9,293 nucleotides of DNA from Rhizosphaericola sp047606825. Lineage in GTDB: Bacteria > Bacteroidota > Bacteroidia > Chitinophagales > Chitinophagaceae. Both the position numbers and the translations under genes were made by a program. The stretch spans positions 1 to 9,293 of the forward strand of contig JASGDY010000068.1 in NCBI GenBank assembly GCA_047606825.1, written 5' to 3'. Each line of letters starts with the position of its first letter. The stretch's first letter is position 1. This document shows positions 1-6,145 of the stretch, piece by piece. The notes under the pieces are model-generated. The model was not told the DNA's origin and did no database searches. It saw only the letters and a program-made list of their open reading frames with translations.

Positions 1-126
1 CTGGGCGGATGGAAAGGCTACGAAAGCAAAAGACATCCGGGCATCACCACCCTCTGGACTGGTTTAAAGCTCTTTGACGCCGCGTTTCAGGGTTGGATGA
101 TACACCGAGATGTGTCCACACGATAG
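1..126 (+). mobile_element. IS4-family transposase, C-terminal fragment (cut by window edge)
   Basis: Frame 1 is open from the first base to a TAG at 124-126 and gives the last 41 residues of a protein. They begin LGGWKGYESKRHPG and continue TTLWTGLKLFD. A Gly-Gly-Trp-Lys-Gly-Tyr start, a Pro-Gly, and then a T-L-W-x-G-L helix is the layout I know from the C-terminal end of IS4-family DDE transposases, the region matching the Tn5 dimerisation domain. The catalytic DDE core would lie to the left of the window, so I cannot tell whether the element is intact. No clear terminal inverted repeat can be placed in 127-188, because the other end is not visible for comparison. The family call rests on this short C-terminal signature only. 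Confidence 0.75.
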
Positions 127-233
127 GCGTAGGCGGGAATGACGGCTGAGGTGTTCTTTGGTTTATTTTCTTGTTTTATTATTAAAATATGGAATCATAT
201 CAACTATTCACTACTAACTATCCACTCAATCCC

Positions 234-1658
234 ATGCTTAGATATTTCAATATTATAGTCATTTTACTCTTTGTCCATTGTTCTTTTGCACAAAAGAACA
301 ACGGACATGACATTGCCATTACCATAAAACCATACAAAAACACTTGGGTCTATGTCGGCAACTATTACGGAAAATTCAAAAACCTGACCGACTCCATTTT
401 CTTGGACAACAACAGCAAAGGCGTGATGAAAGGGGATTCCATATTGCCACAAGGTATTTATTTTATGGTATCGCCGGCGCACACTTTATTGTTTGATTTC
501 TTGATGGATGCTGGACAACATTTTAGTTTGTCCGCAGACACGACGCAACTGTCCAATATTACAATAACAGGTTCCGAGGAAAACAACTATTACAGCGACT
601 ATTCCCGCTATATAAACAGCCACAGCAAACAAATACAGGCCTTGGAAAAACAACTGCCCAACGCCAAGTCCCAACAAGACTCCACAACCATACAAAACAA
701 CATCAAACAGGAAACAAAAGGCTTTGACGCTTACAGGACGACCTTTGTAAAAACGCATCCCAATAGTATGTTGGCGACTTATTTTCAGGCGATGCAGCGA
801 CCATCTACGCCAAAGATTGTCGGGACGGATTCGCTCGCACCGTTCTATTATGTGAAAGACCATTATTGGGACAACGTGGATTTCAGCGACGACCGGATTT
901 TGCATACGCCGTTTTTTGAACCCAAGCTGGACGACTACTATAAATACTATGTCGCGCCATCATCCGATTCCATCATCAAGGAAGTCAACTATATGCTGCT
1001 TTCAGCGCGGGAGGGCAAGGAAATGTATCGTTATTTATTAGGGAAGTTTACGGACAAATATATCAATCCCGACATCATGGGACAGGACAAAGTTTTTTTG
1101 TTTCTGTTCAACAATTATTTTTCCAAAGGCGACACGACATGGCTCACGTCCAAACAGAAAGAATTTATCTTTAACCGTGCTTACAACTTAATGGCAAACC
1201 AGATTGGCGAAACCGCGCCGACATTGGCCTTGAAGGATACGGTAGGAACCGTGCGTACACTATCCGACATCAAGGCGCAATATACTTTGGTGCTTTTCTG
1301 GGATCCGGAATGTAGCCATTGCAAGATTGTCGTCCCGCAAATCGATTCTATTTATTTAGCTAAATGGAAAGCGGAAAACGTAAAAATATACGCTGTCAAC
1401 ACCGCCGAAAATGCAGCCAATACTTGGAAAACATTTATCCGCGACCACGACATAGGCGATTGGGTCAATGTCATGCAGTCCAAGGAAGAACGCGAGGCGG
1501 ACGCTAAAAACCAAATCCCCAACTACCGCCAACTATACGACGTGACGCAGACGCCAACGCTGTTTCTTTTGGACGAACAAAAAAGAATCATCGCCAAGAA
1601 GTTGACAATACAACAGTTGGACAACCTTATCGACGAGCGGAATAAATTAAAGAAATAA
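234..1658 (+). CDS. Secreted thioredoxin-fold protein with DUF5106-like middle domain
   Basis: Probably a periplasmic or outer-membrane-associated thiol:disulfide oxidoreductase; its substrate is unknown. Residues are numbered from the chosen start. About 1-20 form a signal peptide (LRYFNIIVILLFVH, then CSFA before Q), with cleavage likely after SFA. About 25-85 look like the N-terminal beta domain common in these Bacteroidota proteins (DUF4369-like). About 85-345 are helical and include the MYRYLLGKFTDKY and MGQDKVFLFLFN stretches typical of DUF5106. The C-terminal third is a TlpA/AhpC-type thioredoxin domain with FWDPECSHCK (CxxC cysteines 360 and 363) and the cis-proline motif TQTPTLF (T440-P441). 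The frame is open from an ATG at 189, but those extra 15 residues are not signal-like and come from a small repeat, so I prefer 234. No Shine-Dalgarno site is seen. The family assignment is firm and the role is inferred. Confidence 0.85.
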   Translation: MLRYFNIIVILLFVHCSFAQKNNGHDIAITIKPYKNTWVYVGNYYGKFKNLTDSIFLDNNSKGVMKGDSILPQGIYFMVSPAHTLLFDFLMDAGQHFSLSADTTQLSNITITGSEENNYYSDYSRYINSHSKQIQALEKQLPNAKSQQDSTTIQNNIKQETKGFDAYRTTFVKTHPNSMLATYFQAMQRPSTPKIVGTDSLAPFYYVKDHYWDNVDFSDDRILHTPFFEPKLDDYYKYYVAPSSDSIIKEVNYMLLSAREGKEMYRYLLGKFTDKYINPDIMGQDKVFLFLFNNYFSKGDTTWLTSKQKEFIFNRAYNLMANQIGETAPTLALKDTVGTVRTLSDIKAQYTLVLFWDPECSHCKIVVPQIDSIYLAKWKAENVKIYAVNTAENAANTWKTFIRDHDIGDWVNVMQSKEEREADAKNQIPNYRQLYDVTQTPTLFLLDEQKRIIAKKLTIQQLDNLIDERNKLKK

Positions 1659-1689
1659 ATGCCACGGATGCACATATTATTAATACCTG

Positions 1690-1713
1690 TCGGTCGGTGT
1701 CTCCACCGACCGA
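1690..1713. terminator. Strong GC-rich hairpin, possible terminator or REP-like repeat
   Basis: TCGGTCGGTG at 1690-1699 and CACCGACCGA at 1704-1713 are perfectly complementary, giving a 10 bp stem with a TCTC loop. It starts 31 bp after the stop of the thioredoxin-fold gene. No T-run follows directly, although a T-rich stretch (ATTTTATTT) lies about 12 bp on. It may stabilise or end the upstream transcript, or be a copy of a dispersed palindromic repeat. The structure is certain; the function is not. Confidence 0.5.
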
Positions 1714-1731
1714 AGCAATCTCGCATTTTAT

Positions 1732-1871
1732 TTAAGAGACTGTTTGAGTTAAGTTTTTCTGTACGGTTATATGCTTCCAAGACATAAAAACGTGTATTCC
1801 TTCCCGCAAAGTCCTCGCCGCGGCGGGAGACTGTGCGGAGAAGAAAATAAATAATTCAAACAGCCCCTAAA
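1732..1871. mobile_element. MITE-like element with imperfect terminal inverted repeats
   Basis: The left end TTAAGAGACTGTTTGAGTTA (1732-1751) matches the reverse complement of 1852-1871 at 16 of 20 positions. Three of the four differences are A/G transitions, and CTGTTTGA is identical in both. The 140 bp unit has no coding capacity. Inside, 1801-1842 forms a long imperfect hairpin centred on GCCGCGGC at 1817-1824, with single-base gaps. Terminal repeats plus an internal hairpin in a non-coding unit between two convergent genes fit a non-autonomous transposable element. No clear target-site duplication is seen and no second copy lies in the window. It may also end transcription for both neighbours. 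Confidence 0.5.
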
Positions 1872-1913
1872 TCTTAAAATGGAACACCCACCATTAAAAC
1901 AGAAAATAATGCA

Positions 1914-3038
1914 CTATTCCGCAACAATCTTCAACGCATTCTTAACTTGCTTGGCACGGAAAGTCAGTTCGGGATAGTCGTCGCCCAATATCGTGACATG
2001 GCCCATTTTCCTTCCCGGTTTGGTTGTTTCTTTTCCGTAGAGATGTACGAATACGTTGGGCATTTTCAATACATCATCCAGACCTTCATATTTCGCCGTA
2101 CCGGAAAAACCGTCCGCACCCAAAAGGTTGACGATGGACGACGCCTTAATCGGTTCGGTATTGCCCAAAGGCAGTTGCAGCAATATCCTCCACAGCATGT
2201 CAAACTGGCTACAATAGTTGCCCTCAATGGTGTGGTGTCCGCTGTTGTGCACGCGCGGCGCAGTCTCGTTGACCCAGACATTATTGTCCTTGTCCAAAAA
2301 CATTTCCACGGCAAAAAGTCCCGGGCTTTTAAATTCCTGCGCGACCCTTCTGGCAATCGCTTCGGCTTTCCATTCCACGTCCTTAGTCAGTCTAGCCGGG
2401 CTTATCTGATAGTCCAGCAGGTTGAGGTGCGGGTCAAACACCATTTCCGCCGACGGAAAAATCGCCGTTTCCCCATTGTCCGCAACGGCGACCGTAATGG
2501 CGATTTCTTTTTCGATGCGCACTTCTTTTTCCAATACCGAAGGAGCGTCAAAGCCTTTGTCCATCTCTCTTTCGGAGGCAATCACCTGCACGCCTTTGCC
2601 GTCGTAACCGCCCTCGCCGATTTTGTGTACAGCGGGGAGAAAATCGGCGTGTTGCCGCAAATCCTGCAAATCCTGCGTGACGATATATTGGGGTGACGGG
2701 ATGGAGTGTTCCTTGTAAAACTCTTTTTGGTGGATTTTGTTTTTGATTGTGCGCAATGCGGAACTGCGGGGATAGACGCGCACGCCCTCTTTTTCCAATG
2801 CTTCCAGCGCGTCTATGTTGACCGATTCAATCTCAATCGTAATGGCATCAAGGTTTTTGCCAAAATTGTACACCGCGTCATAGTCGCGGATATCGCCCTT
2901 GACAAAATGCGTACAGAGGTGTGCAGAAGGACAGTTATCGTCATTTTCCAAAATATAGGTTTCCACCACATAGTTGGCCGCCGCCTGCAACAACATCCTG
3001 CCCAACTGACCGCCGCCCAGTATTCCGATTTTTTGCAT
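1914..3038 (-). CDS. purK: N5-carboxyaminoimidazole ribonucleotide synthase (PurK)
   Basis: PurK uses ATP and bicarbonate to convert 5-aminoimidazole ribonucleotide to N5-CAIR in cytosolic de novo purine synthesis; PurE then rearranges the product. The 374 aa length is normal for the family. The protein begins MQKIGILGGGQLGRM, the PurK nucleotide-fold start. The ATP-grasp core shows GEGGYDGKG at 141-149, FPSAEMVFDP at 195-204, ISPAR at 212-216 and LFAVEMFLD at 241-249. It also shows the metal and substrate loop NETAPRVHNSGHHT at 257-270. The C-terminal region has HLYGK (332-336) and PGRKMGHVT (341-349), both typical of PurK. The ATG at 3036-3038 gives the expected N-terminus directly. No purE is adjacent: downstream lie the MITE-like element and a convergent gene. 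All key motifs are present. Confidence 0.97.
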   Translation of the reverse strand: MQKIGILGGGQLGRMLLQAAANYVVETYILENDDNCPSAHLCTHFVKGDIRDYDAVYNFGKNLDAITIEIESVNIDALEALEKEGVRVYPRSSALRTIKNKIHQKEFYKEHSIPSPQYIVTQDLQDLRQHADFLPAVHKIGEGGYDGKGVQVIASEREMDKGFDAPSVLEKEVRIEKEIAITVAVADNGETAIFPSAEMVFDPHLNLLDYQISPARLTKDVEWKAEAIARRVAQEFKSPGLFAVEMFLDKDNNVWVNETAPRVHNSGHHTIEGNYCSQFDMLWRILLQLPLGNTEPIKASSIVNLLGADGFSGTAKYEGLDDVLKMPNVFVHLYGKETTKPGRKMGHVTILGDDYPELTFRAKQVKNALKIVAE

Positions 3039-3144
3039 AGTTTGAAGTATGAAGTGCGCGCGAAGTTAATCCAAATCGCAGTTTTCATGCTTAATTTATC
3101 GACAAATTAACGCCAAAAGATATAAGCGTTGTCGGCTTTTGCGT

Positions 3145-3152
3145 TATTTTTG
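3145..3152 (+). promoter_or_regulatory. Candidate Bacteroidota -7 promoter box
   Basis: TATTTTTG at 3145-3152 matches the Bacteroidota primary-sigma -7 consensus TAnnTTTG exactly and lies 20 bp before the ATG at 3173, implying a very short leader. The usual -33 TTTG is not found at its normal spacing; the nearest TTG (3129-3131) is too close. The box alone is a short motif in a T-rich region, so support is moderate. Confidence 0.35.
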
Positions 3153-3172
3153 GGATTGTTGAGAACTTAAAA

Positions 3173-3961
3173 ATGCGACATAATAATAAAAGAATGAAGC
3201 GGATTGTTGGTATTGCAGGGTTGTTACTGTTTTTTATTTTGGGAAATGCGCAGATACAGGCGCAGCCCTATGTGGCGATGAACCAAGGCGCCAATCCACG
3301 GATTACATCCAATATGAAACGCGTGGAAGACCGCGTGAAAGGCGAATTTGCCAAAGCCGGATTGTCATGGCCGATCAAGGAAGTGTATCTCCGTTCGTTC
3401 AAATATGATGGACAGTTGGAAATATGGGCGCGCAACAGCGACACGCTTCCGTTCCAGTTGTTCAAACGCTATAAAGTCTGTGCAATGGCGGGTGCAATGG
3501 GGCCGAAACGCATCGAGGGCGACTACCAAGTGCCGGAGGGTTTTTACTATATATCCGAATTTAATCCGCGCAGCGAATACCACCTTTCTCTAAAACTGAA
3601 CTATCCAAACGAATCGGACAGGATGTTGAGCGACCAGATTTCGCCGGGCGGACATATCTACATACATGGCAGTTGCGTGACGGTCGGCTGCATTCCCTTG
3701 CGCGACGAACAGATAGAGGAAGTGTACCTGATTGCCGCGGCTGCCAAGTCCAATGGGCAGGATTATATTCCGGTGCATATTTTCCCCGTTGATTTCAACA
3801 ACAAAAAAAGCATGACTTACCTGTACAAAACTACGGAACAGGATCCCGTGCTGCAACATTTTGAAGTCGGACTGAAAGAAGCCTACGATTATTTTAACCA
3901 GACGCGCGAACTGCCGCTTATCGGTATCGACGCAAAAGGGGAATATGCGGTATTGAATTAG
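3173..3961 (+). CDS. Secreted YafK/DpaA-like L,D-transpeptidase-fold protein
   Basis: A predicted exported cell-wall enzyme of 262 aa. Residues 1-30 are a signal peptide: a basic start (MRHNNKRMKR), a hydrophobic core (IVGIAGLLLFFILG), and likely cleavage at AQIQA before QPY. The mature part has the YkuD-type fold signatures as found in the YafK branch. These are a substrate-side strand (QVPEGFYYISEFNPRSEYHLS at 119-139) and the active-site motif IHGSCVTVGC at 164-173, with H165 and catalytic Cys173. Cys168 is also typical of this branch. The E. coli relative YafK/DpaA removes Braun lipoprotein from peptidoglycan. Bacteroidota generally lack that partner, so a general peptidoglycan-editing role is inferred. 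A second ATG at 3194 would give a shorter signal peptide; 3173 sits better behind the -7 box. It is divergent from purK. Confidence 0.82.
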   Translation: MRHNNKRMKRIVGIAGLLLFFILGNAQIQAQPYVAMNQGANPRITSNMKRVEDRVKGEFAKAGLSWPIKEVYLRSFKYDGQLEIWARNSDTLPFQLFKRYKVCAMAGAMGPKRIEGDYQVPEGFYYISEFNPRSEYHLSLKLNYPNESDRMLSDQISPGGHIYIHGSCVTVGCIPLRDEQIEEVYLIAAAAKSNGQDYIPVHIFPVDFNNKKSMTYLYKTTEQDPVLQHFEVGLKEAYDYFNQTRELPLIGIDAKGEYAVLN

Positions 3962-4330
3962 TCAAGGATTAAAACAACCTGAGCCGAAAAGGCCAAATGA
4001 AGCTTCCAGGAACGGAACGCATAGAGGCTTTTGCCTTTGGCCAAAATAGAAAACAACTGTCAAAAACACCTGCCGACTATAAACGTAGGCAATCCAGCTC
4101 AGTTAAAGTTTGGTCAATTCAAGTACAGTCATCCACGGTTGTATTGGGAACTTCATTTACCAAATAAAAAAGCGGTCATGAAATTGGTTTCATAACCGAT
4201 GGAAACCTGGATTTTACGTCTGCCCTATTGGGAGGTACATACTGTTTACGCATCGGCAGGCGGACATCGGGAAAAACAGACCTCCTCATGGCAGCACCAC
4301 TGGCGGAAGATGTGGCATCCGATACCGGGC
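3962..4330. other. Gene-poor stretch with a possible decayed reading frame
   Basis: No convincing gene is present. The only long open stretch is + frame 4168-4389, about 73 codons ending at a TGA, without a good start. It reads like protein in the part GFITDGNLDFTSALLGG but matches no family I recognise. The opposite strand has a 37-codon ATG frame (4289 down to 4176) over the same bases, and at most one of the two could be real. Short palindromes occur: TTTGGCCAAA at 4037-4046, and a 7 bp stem with one G-T pair at 4184-4201. GGCCAAA (3991-3997) is complementary to TTTGGCC (4037-4043). No clear terminator for the upstream gene is seen. Confidence 0.4.
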
Positions 4331-4354
4331 AAAAAAGGGTGCCTAAAGCAGCCC
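4331..4354 (-). terminator. Probable rho-independent terminator of the radC-like gene
   Basis: Read on the - strand, GGG, a bulged C, then TGC pair across the loop TTTAG with GCACCC, and a run of six T follows (4336-4331). The loop overlaps the stop codon of the RadC-like gene, so the terminator lies at its very end. The stem is 6 bp with one bulge, which is modest, but the T-run is placed correctly. Confidence 0.5.
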
Positions 4355-4813
4355 TTCATCCGAGAAGGAGTAATACCCCTCGGTTGTGATGATCAGGTGG
4401 TCTAGAACCTGGATGTCCAGGAGTTTGCCGCCTTCGGCAATTTTCTGGGTCAAGTGCCTGTCCGCTGCACTGGGCTGCAAGTTGCCCGACGGATGGTTAT
4501 GCGCAAGGATGATTCCCGAGGCATGGCTCGTTAGTGCTGTCGCAAATAGTAGCCGTGGATCCACCACGGTGCCCGAAATGCCGCCGGATGACATAGGATA
4601 GATGCCCAGCACACGGTTGGCGGTGTTGAGCAGCAGTACCTTGAACTGTTCCAGCAGGCAAATGAGGTTTTTGTCCCAGTCTTGGTACAACAGTTCGTAA
4701 CAGTCCTTTGAACCGGAGATCTGTGGACGCTGGGATGGGAGAATGTTGTTTTTGTAGACCAGTTGCACCTCGGCTATCTGGTACAGGTACGGATGGTTGT
4801 TGACGCTTTCCAT
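4343..4813 (-). CDS. Short RadC-family JAB/MPN domain protein
   Basis: At 156 aa this is mainly the RadC JAB domain, without the N-terminal helix-hairpin-helix part of full-length RadC (usually about 220 aa). The JAMM metal-binding motif is intact: AHNHPSGNLQPSAADRH at 104-120, with H105, H107, S115 and D118. The upstream conserved glutamate is E55 in LLEQFKVLLLN, followed by a Ser-Ser-Gly-Gly turn (75-78). The end, DHLIITTEGYYSFSDEG, is the usual RadC C-terminus. A zinc metalloprotease-like fold is expected. Despite the name, a DNA-repair role is doubtful in this family. Short RadC proteins of this type are common on integrative elements and prophages in Bacteroidota, so this one is likely a mobile-element marker. 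The ATG at 4813 follows an A/T-rich leader. It is transcribed alone, away from the restriction-modification operon. Confidence 0.88.
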   Translation of the reverse strand: MESVNNHPYLYQIAEVQLVYKNNILPSQRPQISGSKDCYELLYQDWDKNLICLLEQFKVLLLNTANRVLGIYPMSSGGISGTVVDPRLLFATALTSHASGIILAHNHPSGNLQPSAADRHLTQKIAEGGKLLDIQVLDHLIITTEGYYSFSDEGLL

Positions 4814-5238
4814 GATTTACTTTTTTGATGGTTAAAAAATGAATGATGGTGCGCCTTCCGGCAGGGGCCGAGCAAGGACAAAAAGCAACGCAATAAAGAA
4901 GGGGTATGCGCGGTGGGTCGTGTTTATGGCGGAATTTTTTGCTCCGCCTCCGAAGGCCGCTGCCGAACTTTGTGCCGGCATGCATTGAAAAAATAAGATA
5001 TGTTGATCCTATAATATGGAAAACCGAAACAGGTTGGTTTATTTTGTTTAAAATGAGAAATATTCACTGTGCAAGGAAAAGAAAGCTTACCTTTAGCGAT
5101 TGAATTGATAGCATAGTATAAATGGATATTTCCAATAACAAAAAATGTACAATTGCTAATTTTTTTGGCATAATTAGAGGGCAAGCTTATCTTCGTGGCA
5201 GAACGTGCAATTATTTTTTGTATTTTCTATTCTCAATA
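4814..5238. other. Gene-poor boundary region with base-composition change
   Basis: No supported gene. The first part (to about 4985) is GC-rich and contains a short inverted repeat, GGCGGA at 4928-4933 with TCCGCC at 4943-4948. From about 4985 onward the DNA becomes AT-rich, and it stays so through the restriction-modification operon. The - strand frame over 4497-4985 and the small frames on either strand lack family resemblance. Before the methyltransferase start lies a short repeat, CTAATT (5156-5161) with AATTAG (5172-5177). At 5212-5220 there is a TA-TTT-TTTG string, one base longer than the Bacteroidota -7 consensus. The operon's promoter must lie here, but I cannot place it firmly. Confidence 0.45.
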
Positions 5239-6141
5239 ATGAAATACTTAGGTGGAAATATATTTAAGGGTGATTGCTTAGAAGTCATGAAAAAAATCGG
5301 AGATGCTTCGGTTGATATGATTCTATGTGATTTGCCCTATGGTACAACTCAAAACAAATGGGATAGTGTAATCTCATTAGATGCACTTTGGGAACAATAT
5401 CGTCGTATAATTAAGCCTAAAGGAGTAATTGCATTGTCGTCACAGGGTATATTTACTGCAAAGTTGATACTTAGCAATGAAAAATGGTTTCGATACAAAT
5501 TCGTATGGGTAAAGAGTAAACCAACTAATTTTTTGAATGCTAGGAAACAACCTCTTAGACAACATGAAGATATTTGTATCTTTTATGGGAGTCAACCTGA
5601 TTACAATCCAGTTATGTCTCCTGGACTTCCATATAATAAAGGTATTAGGAAAGACCAATATACCGGCAGTTATGGAGACTTTAAACCTGTACAGGTAAAA
5701 AGCGACGGAGAGAGGTTCCCGACAGATACATTATATTGTAAGACGGCGGAAAGTGAGACCGGAGGTAGAGTCTGGCATCCTACCCAAAAGCCTGTTGCAT
5801 TGGGACGTTATCTGATTAGAATGTTTACCAAACCTGGTGATGTTGTTTTGGATAATGCGTTCGGAAGCGGTAGCTTCCTCGTCGCTTCTGCATTGGAAGA
5901 AAGACGATTTATTGGAATTGAGAAAAATGAGGAAGTTCATCTTTTTAAAGAACAGAACATAGACTACATAGATGTGGCACGTAAACGGCTTAAAGAAGTT
6001 GAGTTCCTTTTAAAGGAAAAGCAAAAACTAGCTCCTCTTTTTTCCGATTTGCAACCGTCAATTAGGATAAATGAGCCAAACAGAAGAGGTATGGTAGATG
6101 TCAATGCAATAATTAATGATGAACGGAAATTAGCCATTTAA
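5239..6141 (+). CDS. Site-specific DNA methyltransferase, beta class (N6-adenine or N4-cytosine)
   Basis: Transfers a methyl group from S-adenosylmethionine to an exocyclic amino group in DNA. At 300 aa it has the usual length for the N6_N4_Mtase family. Motif order defines the beta class. Catalytic motif IV, DLPYGTTQNKWD, comes first (31-42); then a variable middle likely to read the target (about 95-175); then motif X, HPTQKP (180-185); then the AdoMet-binding motif I, DNAFGSGSF (205-213). A tail of about 40 residues follows. The DLPYGTT start and the NARKQPLRQHE stretch resemble a family often found on phages and integrative elements. An in-frame ATG at 5122 would add 39 residues that do not look like methyltransferase, so 5239 is chosen. 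The stop is 4 bp before the next gene, so the two are an operon. Modified base and recognition sequence cannot be read here. Confidence 0.92.
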   Translation: MKYLGGNIFKGDCLEVMKKIGDASVDMILCDLPYGTTQNKWDSVISLDALWEQYRRIIKPKGVIALSSQGIFTAKLILSNEKWFRYKFVWVKSKPTNFLNARKQPLRQHEDICIFYGSQPDYNPVMSPGLPYNKGIRKDQYTGSYGDFKPVQVKSDGERFPTDTLYCKTAESETGGRVWHPTQKPVALGRYLIRMFTKPGDVVLDNAFGSGSFLVASALEERRFIGIEKNEEVHLFKEQNIDYIDVARKRLKEVEFLLKEKQKLAPLFSDLQPSIRINEPNRRGMVDVNAIINDERKLAI

Positions 6142-6145
6142 TAAC

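Noticed and set aside
1947..2696. A 249-codon open frame on the + strand
   Set aside because: It lies entirely antisense to purK, whose motifs are unmistakable, and its translation is His/Phe/Arg-rich and unlike any family.
4199..4405. A 68-codon + strand frame starting METWILRLPYW
   Set aside because: It runs into the antisense of the RadC gene, has no recognisable family, and a competing frame covers the same bases.
4497..4985. A 162-codon - strand frame overlapping the RadC gene
   Set aside because: More than half is an alternative frame of the RadC coding sequence, and the remainder is Arg/Pro/Cys-rich text without domain resemblance.
5156..5177. CTAATT / AATTAG repeat as an operator for the restriction-modification operon
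   Set aside because: A 6 bp AT-rich repeat is expected by chance in this AT-rich region, and no controller gene is present.
5122..5238. N-terminal extension of the beta methyltransferase
   Set aside because: The 39 residues carry no conserved motif, while MKYLGGNIFKGDCLEVM from 5239 is the usual start of this family.
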